From positions 22,241,740-22,305,739 of the forward strand of contig LS997565.1 in assembly GCA_000469685.2 (NCBI GenBank): a DNA stretch of 64,000 nucleotides, given 5' to 3'. A program made the position numbers and the translations under genes. Below, in pieces: positions 23,831 to 36,285 of this stretch (position 1 is its first letter; the number at the start of each line of letters is the position of its first letter). Under the pieces are notes generated by a model, which saw nothing but the letters and a program-made list of their open reading frames with translations, was not told the DNA's origin and ran no database searches. The DNA is from Haemonchus contortus (taxonomy: Eukaryota > Nematoda > Chromadorea > Rhabditida > Trichostrongylidae).

Positions 23831-26427
23831 TTAGTATCGCGGAGTTTTCAGAAGCTTGGTAGTAGTTTGGATCGTGAACATTTTCCACAAAATAATTTTG
23901 TATACAATATTCCTGATTTTAGTTTCCGATGAAAGGACTTTCACCGAGTCGGCACTCCTAGCTCTCGATAACGCAACATGTAGTTGCCCATGAGAGAATA
24001 CATCGTCGGGTAGGTATAATCCAACTTCTGTCAGAGTTAAAATTGAGAACAAATTCGTTTTTCTTTATTTTCCTTTTCCATTAGCCGCATTGCATTGCCC
24101 AACCTAGCACGTATTGTCCACATTGATCCAAAATAAGTCTTGTGCCGCTGCAAAGACCCTCGGATAAATCTAGGTTGCGGAGCAGCATGGCGACCATGTT
24201 TTCACCGAAGACTCACGTGTAAAAACTTCTTGACCATAAAGGGCAGAAGGTAGCTCGATAAAATCACTTCCAGATATTTTCCTTCTCCAATCTGTAACAG
24301 CATCCTTGCCATCCGCCAATATCTCCCGCAGCTCTCATATTGATGGAAAGGTGATAGGTGATGAAGTTCTGCCACAAACTTCTGAGACTTCTTTATGCAC
24401 GCGTTTTCTAAATCTTCGTGTCGCCCTTTCTCCACAACGGAGAGAAATTGTCGAAAGTTTCCTTCAACAATCATAATTTTGCCTCCAGGAGAGAAATCGT
24501 TCTGCATAATATCTCTCAGCAGAAGATCCATCGCTTCCAATGTCCACTTGGCAGTCAAAAAAGAGTGATTCAAAGGAAAAAAGCTTCAAACAACGTCTAC
24601 ACCAGAAACTACTACAGTAAAACAACGTAAACAATACCAGTAATTGAGGTGATGATGAGATGATGTATGATAAGAAGAGGCGCGATAGAAAAGAATGATC
24701 AAGAGTAATATTCCGGAATGGTCAAATCGATAGTCAAGACGGGGAGATTACTGGGAGAGGGCGCGATGTCATGTGATCCCCTAAGCGGTGTGTTGTCGTC
24801 ATATATACCCTCGCTTCCCGCGCTTTGGGCGCGAAACCAATATGTGATCTCCTGTTGAGGGAGATCATGGGACGGCGCGTGCAATCGATCGCGGGTTGAC
24901 AACCGCGATAGGAAATATCATGTAGTGCTCTTGCTTCTGCTGGCTCTCTTGTCATTGTGCTTGTTTCCCAGCCGTCATGAATATTCAACTTGAATGTGCT
25001 GCTCGCAGTTCTACCTCGAGGTAGCAGCTTTGCAACATACCTGTCCAAGCCACGCATACAACATTTTTCCTTTCCCGGGAGGGTATGGTACAGAGTTGTG
25101 TACAAAAAATTTTTTCGCTTCCAGCTGGACCATCGATGAATGAATGTCTTCCGACATGTCCTGCATCTATTGCTTGCAGGATGTCTTCTGCTGCTGATTT
25201 TTGATGAGCATCCAAATTATCAAGCAGTTCTCTTCCGCGAGCTGCATGTTCTGTTACCGTTTCGTAATCTGCCACGGTCTGCCATGGCCATGGACTTGAA
25301 CTGTTTCCATACTCGTCCTGGCTCTGTGACGTCACAAAAGCAAATGAGGCTGCTGAAAAGTGATTGCAGGTCTGGTGGCATTCGAAACACCGATGCTTTT
25401 CTTAGACAACTTTCGTAGTGCGAACCACTGTGCATCAGCCCAAGCGAACTTGCAGCCTCTTTGGAATTACTGTAGGTCAACCCGTTTACGGTTCTAAGTC
25501 CATCGAATGACTCGTTATAAAGGATCCCCCGTATACATTCTTTCTATCTCACGGCAGTGTTTTTTTTCTTAAGGTCCACTTTCTAGTCTGTTGATTGAAT
25601 GTGAAATATCCTGGCCATCAACTTGCTCTTGCAGTGCATTTCTGACTCCGTACGCGCCCTCATGCTCTGCTTTCAGTTTAAAATAATCTGCGAGAGTTGT
25701 GTCGCGCTCTGTGGCACTACGGAGAGCTTCTTCCTCTTGACAGCAATGCCATACTACACCTACCTCCTGGCAAATGAGCCTACGATCTGCAGACACTGTG
25801 AGATGTAAATTGTAGATCGGTTCCCAGCAGTCTGTGTACAGATTCTGCTGCTCATACATATCTAGCATTGATGAAAGCGTCGATTTTATCCATTCTCCCT
25901 TCTTATCCGCTTGTTCTTATCACGTGCAGTGATAAGAACAAGCGGAGATTTATTGTCCAGTGTTGTGTTGCCGTACTCGACTGTCCTGCCATCATTTGGT
26001 CGCCGATAATCGGGAAAGCCGTCTACCTAAATGTCCCTATACTTCTGAATGGTTAACGAAACCCTTCTGTACACTTGCCATCTTTCATACACGGCGAACT
26101 TGCATCAGCTAAATCACAGGGCCTATGCATCATGCAAGTCGTTACAGTTCGATAAAGTCGTGGTTCTGTCTCAGCATTGGGTATTACAGCTTGCACAATA
26201 GCGTACACTTCAGCAACGCTCCTTGCTTCATCATCTCCGACCAATGTCAGTGAGATATGGCTGAAGGGAGGCCTCTTTTCTGCCATTCCATCACACTGAT
26301 ATGTGCAATAACAGTTCAATATATTCCCTTCGAAGAGATCTGTGTATAGTTCTTGCAATTTGATGTGGAATACTGTTCCCCCTTGTTGGTGTTTCCCCTG
26401 TTGAGCGGCCACTACTCCTCTTGCCAC
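23831..26427 (-). mobile_element. decayed Helitron (Rep/PIF1-type helicase)
   Basis: Helitrons are rolling-circle DNA transposons encoding a HUH Rep fused to a helicase. Collinear minus-strand fragments match family blocks. 26427-26053 is the Rep region with AVIPNAETEPRLY and CMKDGKCTEGF. 25868-25569 has TTLADYFKLKAE. 25480-25220 is the linker with LGLMHSG and FCDV. 25335-24985 is the helicase start, with the Walker A region as GPAGSEKIF. 24573-24202 has EAMDLLLRDIM and the motif II area GNFRQFL. 24052-23831 has the C-terminal VFSHGQLHVALSRARS. The fragments are in different frames with stops, so the element is dead. The Rep HUH site reads PFSHIS with its first histidine missing. Termini were not identified. 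Confidence 0.85.
25907..25945. repeat. perfect 17-bp hairpin
   Basis: CCGCTTGTTCTTATCAC, a 5-nt loop GTGCA, then the exact reverse complement. It interrupts the Helitron coding remnant between its Rep and linker fragments, so it may be an inserted fold-back or a recombination scar. Confidence 0.9.
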
Positions 26428-29030
26428 CTTTCCGGCTTGTTCTGCGCGCGGAGTTCCTCATCGCTCAGTTCTTTCCCGTCGAGCTGAACTCTTTTGTTGC
26501 ATCTGATTCCTCGTGTTCTCTGAGGGGCTCCTCTTTTTCGCCTTCCTTGTGGTGGGTTGTGTCGGGCTCGAGATTGATATATGCTCTTGATACCGTTGTT
26601 GCCACGCGGGTCTTACAATACACCACACTCGTGAAAGCGAGGTTTATTAATTCTTCAAACTTGGGTAATTAAACCATATGAATAGGAAACATAGCAAGTA
26701 CATACAAAAAAGGCAACACACATGAACCAACATACAAAGGGCACAAACCCTCGAGGATATGGCGCATCGATACGAGATGTGCGTATAAAGCACAAGAAAA
26801 TAAATGAGCATTTATGAAGCATAATGAAGAGCATTATAAAAAGCGTAGTAAAAAGGTCGTGCGAGGCATCGAGCCTCGCACGACTGGAATGTGGCAGTTT
26901 GTTTTGTAAGAAAGTTGAGATAAGGGAACGTTTCCAGTCGTGCAAGGCTCGATGCGCCGAGATTGCAACTTGAACCGCGTCACAGTTGCAATACCCCTCT
27001 TCACAAGGTCCCGCTGGTTGGTTTCGCTCGTGCGGTTCTTGCGCAGAGGCGCTCCTCCGGTGCTGGCGTGCAGAAGGCACCACAGATTCTTTCAGTTTTT
27101 TGGGGCTCTTTTTACCTCATTCTGAAATGAGAGGATTCCTCGTAATTCTCCCAATTCGAGTAAATCAGGGAAATCTGTGGAGTTAGGGTTGTAGCTGATC
27201 TGATGATCAATTGCTGTTTTTGACCTTGTCGGAGTCGGTTAGCAAAAGTTTCTTTCGATCATTGAATTGCGGTCGTGCCATCCATTCGTCCCAAATCGCC
27301 TCTGGGATCGCTCCTGTCGCAAAGAGTAGTGGGGGTGCTGCAATTAATGTGAGCAGTTGCACTCTGGCGGCGGCCAGATGTAGGCGTAGGTGATCTGTGG
27401 GAGTGTGATCATAGAAACGCGATGCATTCTAAATGCCAGAGACGATTTCGATTGACTTACACTTTGGATGTGCCTGTATAGGCACATCTGTCTACTTCCA
27501 GAACTTCTTCGATTTGGGATTGCTCGACTCAGTTGTTGCAGTTGTTCTATGATCTCTTTGAGTTGTTCTTCAGGGTCCTTAAGCTGTTGTCGAAATTTAT
27601 TTATTTATTTATTTATTTATACACTCAACTGAGTGCGCCAATAAAGGAACAGAGGACAGGTGTACAACTACAGAAGAGCCCGACTAGGATCAAGATGAAA
27701 CAAGCTGAGCTGAGCCAGCAGTGTCAGTCCGCTGAACTGACAGCCTTGAAGAAGAGAAATCCAGATAGCCAGTACCCGCACCGGTTGGCCATGGTGCCTC
27801 ATCCGAGAAGGAGTCACTGGACCAAGTCGGAACTTCGGCACACGGGTATGCCAACCTCCCTCGTGGAACCGACTTGTCGGATACCGGCAAAAGACCGTAA
27901 TTGAACAAAAGGCTGGGCGCAGATACAGCATGGCACAGCAAGTGGGGTGAAATCGTAAACATGATCAAGCTGAATTTAGCAGCGGACGGAGAACCCTAAC
28001 TCAGCTCGCAAGAGAGGAAGGAAGGGAACAAATTGAAACAAACACGAAATGCAAATGGAAATGGAAAATAAAAAGAAAAGAAAAGAAATGAAAAGAGCTC
28101 AATCAGTGCGACGTAACAAACAGCGAAACGGAAATGGCTATGAGTAGCTCAATGGCAGTCAACAAATAGGAGGAATGAGACAAAGACATCGATGTCATTT
28201 CAACTCGAAATTCTTTCATTGTCTGAAATTGATGTGTTGTTGATAGGACGCCGTCACCCCGTTTGTATTGTATTGATTGTACGTTTAAGAACTTTCTATG
28301 TATGTGTATACATGTGTGTACATATATGCGTTTTTTTTTTGAATACCACCACTTTATTGCGTCAAGCGTATAACTTAAACTTGGGCAATTAACCAAAACT
28401 AGTTCTACTCGTACCACATAGAGGCGACGGCAAGACAATATAGTAGTGTAGAGGCAAGAACGAGAGTTCATGACATAAGGTATTTAGTACAAGATTAACG
28501 TATGAAGTAACTGACAGCATGAGCATATCATGAGAATAAGTCACTGACGACATGAGCATTTGTAACCAAAGAAGGAGACTAAGGTCAGGAGCGTGTAACA
28601 GAAAGTTAAATTGGCGAGGCGGCTGGATTGTGGCAGCTCTTTTATTGGGATGGCAGTCGCACGTGCACAGTCCTCGACCAGCTGCGAAGGCGCCTTTGTG
28701 CGGTGTTTTCACCACGTGCGCTCTGGAAGCTGAAACCAAGTCACTTTCGCATGATATTAGTTGATGGATTTAATGAGAAGATTATAAAATCGTATGTTAC
28801 CCGCGATAGTGCTGAAGGTTCGTATGATGGTCGTTGTCACTGTTGTCATTTTTGTTGTTGCTGCTTCATCATCACGTTGTCGCGGCTTTGTCACATTGTC
28901 ACTTCGTCCTCATCCCCGGTCCCGTCCTCCCCGTCCGTCTGCTACTGCTGGCACTATTTCCACTTGCGTACAATTTATTCATTTCTTTTCGTGACCTACT
29001 TCTCAATATCTAACGGATAACTACTCACAC
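26428..29030. other. mixed repeat debris, no supported gene
   Basis: The stretch holds two similar terminal-looking segments (26640-26680 and 28355-28400, sharing AAACTTGGG(T/C)AATTAA), an (ATTT)n run at 27596-27622 and several overlapping open frames without domains. These look like 3' ends of retroelements or other old repeats. No gene is supported. Confidence 0.4.
26856..26955. repeat. nested inverted repeat around GTCGTGCGAGGC
   Basis: GTCGTGCGAGGC (26856-26867) pairs perfectly with GCCTCGCACGAC (26873-26884). The segment 26866-26887 also pairs with 26934-26955, 21 of 22 positions matching. The two pairings overlap, so two alternative folds are possible. Confidence 0.85.
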
Positions 29031-30960
29031 CTTACCAATCCTTACTATATATAAACCACAAGTTTGGTGTGTCTGTTTGTCTGTTTGTCTGTTTGTCTGT
29101 TTGTCTGTTTGTTTGTTTGTCCGTCACAAAATTCGGTATCATCTGAAGAAGCGTCTGGAGAGATCGGGACAAGTTCGGGATAGGTGGAGCCTGAGACAAG
29201 ATTAACAGAGCACATATGAACTCTGCGGAGCTCCGCCCACAGGGGGCGGGCAGGTGCCGGAGTGGGCGGTGCGAATAGCCAAACGTCTTATTTTGACTTC
29301 GAAAAAGGTCCAGACACCGGGAAAAAATGTTCAAAGGTGAGGATTGGGTCAACAAATCAGACGGAGGAGACCCACGTGCTGTGGGCGGAGCTTTCTCTAA
29401 ATGGGCGGTACTTTTCAGATGTGTTCATAACTCGATTTAATTGAAGCGCAGAGGCCAGGAAAAAAATAAAAGGAGTGAGGCTTTATGCGTGAAGGGCTTT
29501 ATGCGTGTTGGGCGTGCATAAGCTTGGCAAAGCCCCGCCCACGGTGGGCGGAGCGTGCGTTGAGGCGAAAGCTAATTTTCAAAAATGAATGTAACTCCGT
29601 TCGAACACGTTTAAGAATGCGGGAAAAAAGAGTTCAGAGGTAGTGGAACAAATAGGACCAAATCCTCGAAGTGGGCGGGGTTGGCACCAAAGTGGGCGGG
29701 GCTTAGATCAAAAATTTATAACTCTGTTCAGAAACGTTCTGGGATGCGGCAAAAAGGTATTGAGGTGTAAAAGAAGAAATTTGGTCAAATCCCAGAGGTG
29801 GGCGGGGCTGGCACTAAAGTGGGCGGAGTTGGCACTAAAGTGGGTGCGGCTGAGACAAAATTTTATAACTCTGTTCAGAACCGTTCTGGGATGCGGCAAA
29901 AAGGAATTAAGGTGTGAAAGAACAAATGTGATCAAATCCCAGAAGTGGGCGGGGTTCGCACTAAAGTAGGCGGGGCTTAGATAAAATTTGTAACTCTGTT
30001 CAGAAACGTTCTGGGATGCGGCAAAAAGAAATTGAGGTGTAAAAGAACAAATGTGGTCAAATCCCAGAAGTGGGCGGGGCTGGCACTAAAGTGGGCGGAT
30101 TTGGCACCAGAGTGGGTGGAGCTAAGGCAAAAACTTATAACTCTATCCAGAAACGTTCTGGGATGCGGATAAATGTGATCAGTTCCCAGAGCTGGGCTGG
30201 ATTGGCATTGAAGCGGGCGGGGCTTACATCAAAATTATTAAGTCTTTCCAGATGCGTTTCAGAACGCGGGAAAAAGAGTAAAAGTAATGTGGTTCGAAGT
30301 CCGAAGTGGGTGGGGTTTGCGAAGAACTGGGGCGGGGTGGGGCTAAGATCAAAAATTTATACATCTGTCGTTCACGTTTACCATGACCACATAGGTGTAC
30401 AACTAGAGTATACCACTAAATTCTTTCAAAAATTCGGCCAAAAGTTTTCTAAAAGTTAGTATCCATGGTTCCACACACAGTGGTCCCTTCTACACAAGAG
30501 CAAATGCACTACATTCACTTGAGACCTCAAAAAATGAATTCTGCCATAACCGCGACCACACAGGTGCATACCCTGTAGAGACGTGTAAATCCCTACAACT
30601 ACCCAAAGGGACTGCCCTTTCAAAGTTAGTGTTGATGGCCACATACAGCCGAAGCTACACAGAGTTTCTTCGACTAAATGGACTGCAGAGCATATTCAAA
30701 TTTGGGTAAACCATCCTCTGAAAGCAAATTTTTAAGGGAATTCACAGTGACCCCGACCACCCAGGTGCATAGCCTGTGGATATCTGAAAGTCTTCACAAA
30801 TCCATATATGACGTCTTTTCGGGATTATTACTAGAAATGGGAAGATGTGGGTATGCGACCTCAAAAGTTTTACAACCTCTCCTAGGGTACATGGCATGCA
30901 CCCTACGGATACATGTTAACGAGAGAGGTGCACTTTACGACATGTCCCTAGGTATTGAGC
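29031..30960. repeat. GGGCGG-rich interspersed repeat, copy A
   Basis: It starts CCTTACTATATATAAACCAC, then (GTCTGTTT)n at 29071-29123, then a unique block (CGTCTTATTTTGACTTCG). From about 29640 to 30340 there are internal direct repeats of roughly 120-145 bp, each with GTGGGCGGGG(C/T)TGGCAC, ATAACTCTGTTCAGAAACG and GGGATGCGGCAAAAAG. A unit with GACCACATAGGTGTACAACT follows. The same order recurs at 30961-32210. Apparent proteins here are repeat translations. The class (MITE, satellite-bearing non-autonomous element) is undetermined. Confidence 0.8.
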
Positions 30961-32210
30961 TGCCTAAATCCTTACTATATATAATCCACAAGTTTGGTGT
31001 GTCTGTTTGTATGTATGTGTGTACGTTTGTTTGTTTGTTTGTATGTTCAACGTGAAATTCAGTATCACTTGAAAAACAACTTCAAGAGGTCGGGACAAGT
31101 TCGGGATGGGTGGAGCCTAAGATAAGATCAACGGGGCACATATGAGCTCTGCGGAGCTCCGCCCACAGGGGGCGGGACAGGTTCCGGAATTGCCGGTGCG
31201 AATAGCCAAACGTCTTATTTTGGCTTCGAAAAAGGTCCAGACACCGGGAAAAAATGTTCAAAGGTGAGGATTGGGTCAACAAATCAGACGGAGAGACCCA
31301 CGTGCTGTGGGCGAGGCTTCCTCAAAATGAGCGGTATTTTTTATATGTATTCATAGCTCGATTCAATTGAGGCGCAGAGGCCAGGAAAAAAGTAAAAGTA
31401 GTGAGCAGGGCCTTATGCGTGTCGGGCGTGCATAAGCTTAGCGAAGCCCAATGCAGCAAAAATGTGTTAAGTTGTAAAAGAACAAATGTGGCCAAATCCT
31501 CGAAGTAGGCGGTGTTGGCACTTAAGTGAGCGAAGCTTAGATCAAGAATTAGAAACATCTGTGATGCGGGAAAAAAGTGGTAAGATGCGGTAGCACAAAT
31601 GTGGTCAAATCCCAGATGTGGGCGGAGTTGGCACTAGGGTAGGAGGGCTTACATCAAAATTTTTAGGTCTCTTTAGGTCTCTTTAAATGCGTTTTAAACG
31701 CGGATAAAATGTGTCTGGAGGCAATAAAAGTAATGTGGTACGAAGTCTGAAGTGGGTGGGGTTTACAAAGATGGGGGCGGGGCTGAGGTCAGAAATTTGA
31801 ACATTTGTCCTTCACACTAACCCTGACCACATAGGTGTTCAACTAGGGGATACCACTGAACTCTTTCAAAAATTAGGCTAAAGTTTTTTTAAAATTTAGT
31901 ATCCATGGTTCGACACACAGTAGTCCCTTCTACACAAGGGAACAAAGGCACTACATTAACTTCAGACCTCATGAAGTAAATTCTACAGTGACCCCGGCCA
32001 ACAGAGCCTACCCTGTAGAAACGTGTAAATTCCTACAACTACCCAAGGAGGCTGCCCTTCCAAAGTTAGTGTTCATGGCCACACACAGCCCAAACTCCAC
32101 AGAATTTCTTCGACTACATGAACTGCAGACGTATTTGATTTGAATACATCGGAGTACTCTTCATGGCCACACACAGCCCCATTTCACGCCCCAAAAAGAA
32201 TAATGGCCTC
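30961..32210. repeat. GGGCGG-rich interspersed repeat, copy B
   Basis: It repeats copy A from CCTTACTATATATAATCCAC onward, with a short TGTTTGTATG run, the CGTCTTATTTTGGCTTCG block, fewer internal 120-bp units, and the GACCACATAGGTGTTCAACT and ATCCATGGTTCGACACACAG segments. It lies in direct orientation immediately after copy A. Confidence 0.8.
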
Positions 32211-32246
32211 TACAGAAGTGTTAGGGAGGAGGCTCAGATGACAGAG

Positions 32247-32338
32247 GTCTATAATGGAAATCAGAGCTCCTGTGGCTCCGTCCCTTATGGCTAGAGCCCC
32301 CACCGCACGCAAGAGCGTGCGTAGCCGCCTGGTTATAA
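32247..32338 (+). repeat. 92-bp dispersed repeat, copy 2
   Basis: Near-identical to 180-272 (TGTGGCTCCGTCCCTTATGG through GCGTGCGTAGCCGCCTGG). It ends exactly where the AAT microsatellite starts. Confidence 0.8.
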
Positions 32339-32492
32339 TAATAATAATAATAATAATTATTATTATTATTATTATTATTACTATTATTATTATTATTATT
32401 GTTATAGGAATAATAATAGTAATAATAATAATAATAATAATAGTAATAATAATTATTATTATAATTATAATAATTATAATAAATAATAATAA
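32336..32492. repeat. AAT/ATT microsatellite
   Basis: About 155 bp of interrupted AAT and ATT triplets that switch strand sense several times, so the tract can fold back on itself. Confidence 0.95.
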
Positions 32493-32559
32493 TAGTTCGA
32501 AGAGGAAGGAACATTGACAGGTCGAAATTATATGAGAATATTAAAAATTAAAAGGGTTC

Positions 32560-34490
32560 TCTTCGGCTCGGCTGTGACACCTCTTACTAGATTGTAGGTC
32601 ATTTTTTTATTAATTTATTGGGCTATTGTTCAAGCGATATACAATGGTAGGTTCGGGATAGCATCAGTTACAATAGAAGTAAAATGAAGAATTATTTTCT
32701 CATTTACATGAAGGATATAAAGGAAGACAATAAAACGGGGGGGGGGGGGGGGGGGGGGGAAGAGCAGTTGGGCTGTCCAAGAGAGGAAGGGCAGTGGCCG
32801 GCCAACACTGCAAGCTGCATGGAGGGATTGCGGCCCCGGATACCAGCTTAGTAGGTCCGCCAACCCCTTGGGGGCCCGAAAATACAGGTAGCCATGGGGT
32901 AGGGGGACTGTTAAGGGGAAATGGATATGCAATGGCAATAGTCAAAGAAAAATGTGAGTAAAAGAATGAGTACATCAGATCACCAAATATAATTGTACAG
33001 TCAATAGGAAATATAGGAAAAATAACGTGAAGGGGAAGAGTTAAAAGAACGGCAGAATAATAAGGAACAGGAAAACCAAGCTCAATCAAGGTTACAAAAT
33101 TACAAGAGGTTGCGAAGCATCGTAAAGGTTGTTAAAAACTGTCAAAGGATGTAGGAGAAGGTCGAAGGATGGAGGAGAATAGAGCATAGAATCCATGCGG
33201 CGCCAGAAAAACAACCCTGCCATCCAGATACACCCTGAATCACTCTGATTGTTTGAGAAGCTTGGGAAGATGAAATAGGGATGATTTTCTCCATTTGATA
33301 TAATCTGCTCCTAGTTTGTTCCAGAGTTGCGCTACCCTAACAGGGAAAGTACCTTCGACGGAGCAAGTGGATGTCTCTATAAGGTCGCACATCGATACGG
33401 ATGTCCTCTAGACTGCCCTAAAGTAGCTGACATTTGGAAAATGTCCTCCAAATTCAAATCAATTTCATTAGTGATTAATTTATGCATCAAGCCGAAATCA
33501 ATTATTTTACGTTGATCTCAAGCGACTCAGGGCCAAGCAATTTGAACCGATCTTGATAGGTAAGGGAGGTCATCCCCTTCCGCACAAAACAGCGATAAGT
33601 AAAACTTTTTTGCACTTTTTCGAGTGTACCAATGAGCGACTGCTTATATGGTGACCAAATAGGTGAACAATACTCTGAGATTGGTCTAACGTAGAGATTG
33701 AACAAGCGGAAAAGCAGTAAGGGGTCTCGAGCTTTGAAGGACTTCAGGATAAAGTTCGACCTTGCACTAGCTCTATCAGCAACGTCATGTATGAAGCTCT
33801 CGAAATCCAGGCTATCACTGTATACGATGCCCAGATCTCGAATGAGCTTAACTCGCATCAGCTGGGTGCCACACATTGTAAACGTAAAGTCAGGGTGGTT
33901 TTTACCTATACCCATTACAGCAGTTTTCTGTATAGATATTCTTAAGTCCCATTTATTAGACCAGCGCTCAACACAGCGTATAGCGGTCTGGAGTTTATTA
34001 CAATCGTTAATAGTGAATATTTTGGAGTCATCAGCATATAAGCTGCAAAACGCTTCTGAGGGAATGGAGTCGACTAGGTCATTTACGTATATAATAAACA
34101 TTCATGGTCCGATACAAGTACTCTGAGGTACATCACTAGGGGTGGGATAATAGTTTGTTCGTGCATGAGTTATAAGCACTGATTGGACCCTACCACTGAG
34201 GAAGGATTGCAAGAAGCGTAAAAGGCAACCCTCGATCTCGTACGCCTGTAATTTGCCGATCAAAAGTGGGATAGAGACAAAGGCCTTTGCATAGTCTATG
34301 TAGCAGACCGAAACAAAGTTCTCTTGTCAATCTCCCTATGCCACAATGGGATAGTCGATAGTAAAGCAGATAATGTGGATCTGCCCTTACAGAAGCCGTG
34401 TTGGTTACTGTGCAACAACTTTCTCTCTATAAGAAAATCGCTAATTTTTTTACATAGCATACGTTCCATGACCTTGCTAATAGAATAGAA
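32560..34490 (-). mobile_element. 5'-truncated non-LTR (CR1/Jockey-like) retrotransposon
   Basis: Non-LTR reverse transcriptase on the minus strand. An upstream fragment around 34460-34340 has QHGFCKGRSTLSAL. After a frame change comes a segment with DYAKAF, FLQSFLSGRVQSV and a degraded VPQSTCIGP. A 199-codon frame at 34101-33502 then has IIYVNDLVDSIP, the catalytic LYADDSKIF, QKTAVMGIG, LGIVYSDSL and the thumb region ISEYCSPIWSP. Frameshift/stop changes make it inactive. There is no 5' half, and the break near 34490 adjoins an AATAG run. The 3' untranslated part (33500-32560) includes a 23-base G run at 32737-32759. Confidence 0.85.
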
Positions 34491-36285
34491 TAGAATGTTA
34501 TGTAATGAAGAAAAAAAATAATAATGCCATGAAGTTGTATTAAATTGTATTGTGTGTCTTTTTTAATCAGTGAACCTGTTAAACGAAAGAAAAAATCCCA
34601 AATTAACCTGAGACATAAAAAGGCAAGGGAGAGGATCGTTGACGTTGGTTGGTGCTCATTTTCAATGCATATTGTCGTGCACCTTTGTTGTTCCGTTGAC
34701 GTCTTTGCAAAGATCTATGGCGTGCTCGACAATGGTCATCACCTTCTCATCATATGCTCAATACATATCTTATGACACTTTTCTGCAACTTCCATGACCC
34801 ATGGTGAAGAAAAAAAGCAGAAGTACAAATTTTACCATTGTTAACAAGAATCACGTTGGTATCAGAAGAAAAGAAGAGAGTGTGTTTTCGTTCTGTTTGG
34901 AGTTTTTCATTGTCCTTCAATTGTGTCGATTTTTTGTTTACATTTACTTATATGCTGCGTTGTTGGTCACTAAATTCATACGTGAGGATAATGCGCCACT
35001 TGTCATGCAAATGCATAAAGTGCTCTGACTTTCTGTTAGCACTTTGGATTAACTTACATTTCCATAAAAATCTAAGCAACTTGTAAGATTTTCTCTCAAA
35101 GGTTAAGACTATAGTCACAGCATACCGATGTAGGGGCTAATGAACCATTAGGCGAGTCATTCTATACTCGCCAAAAGAATGGCATTGAAGCAGTCCAGTA
35201 GAGAGAATCCAAAGTAGAAGAGAAGTGAAAGAAGAATACTCAAGTGTCGCCTACAAATCTGACGTCCTGTTCCGTTTGTTCTGATACGTGAGGCTTACAG
35301 TACGGCAAGCCCCAACTGAGCTCGTTACAATAGGTCTTCCGCCTTGCCTACTGTCTAATCCCCTACGGATTATGACCTCGCTTGAAGAATGACGTTGCTC
35401 CAGAAATTAGAATGGCACTACATCTGTTACAATCAGCAATTCCCCACGTGACCATGAATGTGTAGCGCATTTTATGAGACACACAGTGGTGGAACGAATC
35501 ATTTTCCAACGCCCAAAGCCCAAAGTCTCGGCGACCTGTTCCAATTAAGAATGATGTCACCTAAAAACGGGTCGTTACACTCATACAATTGCGTACTATG
35601 GAGAGCCACGGTAACTTCCCGCTGTTGAAGTTCGTTCCTATCTGCATTGATAGTGTCACACGATTGACGATATTCTGTGATACAGTAGCCTCGTTTAGGA
35701 GCACGGTTCAAATTCAAAATGAACCTGATTCAAACTTAAGTCCACCACCATCCCACCTCCACCTGACCCCAAAGCAGGTGAACACCCACTTCCACCTGAC
35801 CCCGAAGCAGGTGAACGGTGAAGCAGCCTAAAGTGTTCTTGATCTCACTAACAAAAAGGGCAGTATTCAAATAACTCCCTTTCTATTACACCTTTTGAGA
35901 TTATCAATAATTAACGAGTGCCAGCAGAATGGAACTGTTCACAGCACTATCCCAAGTTTTCAATTCTACCTCGTCAAAGATACCCTGGCCTGCCGGATAC
36001 CAGCAGAACTTCAATCATTAATTCTTCCTTTAAATGAGTAGCCATATCAGTTCCTGGCGCTCACTATCAGTGTCTCCACAGGTCTCTGTGCGAATCTGAA
36101 TGCATTAGGTCCAAGGATATAGGTGTTACGAATTTTCTCCAAACACACATATGGACACAGTGGCATACACACGGACATGCTTCTTACCCATTTATGCGCA
36201 GTATGATGTTAATTCAAAATTTTATGTAATCCACTTTGAAGTCATTTTGGCTGCAGAAAGCAATCCTTCAATAACACAGGGTAGA
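34490..36285. other. no supported gene
   Basis: AT-rich sequence with a short direct duplication at 35750-35815 (the 27-bp segment containing CCACCTGACCCCAAAGCAGG repeats once). No exon with convincing splice sites was seen. Confidence 0.4.

Noticed and set aside
29643..30459. Open frames of 108-129 codons on +
   Set aside because: They read through the GGGCGG tandem units and have repeat-derived composition.
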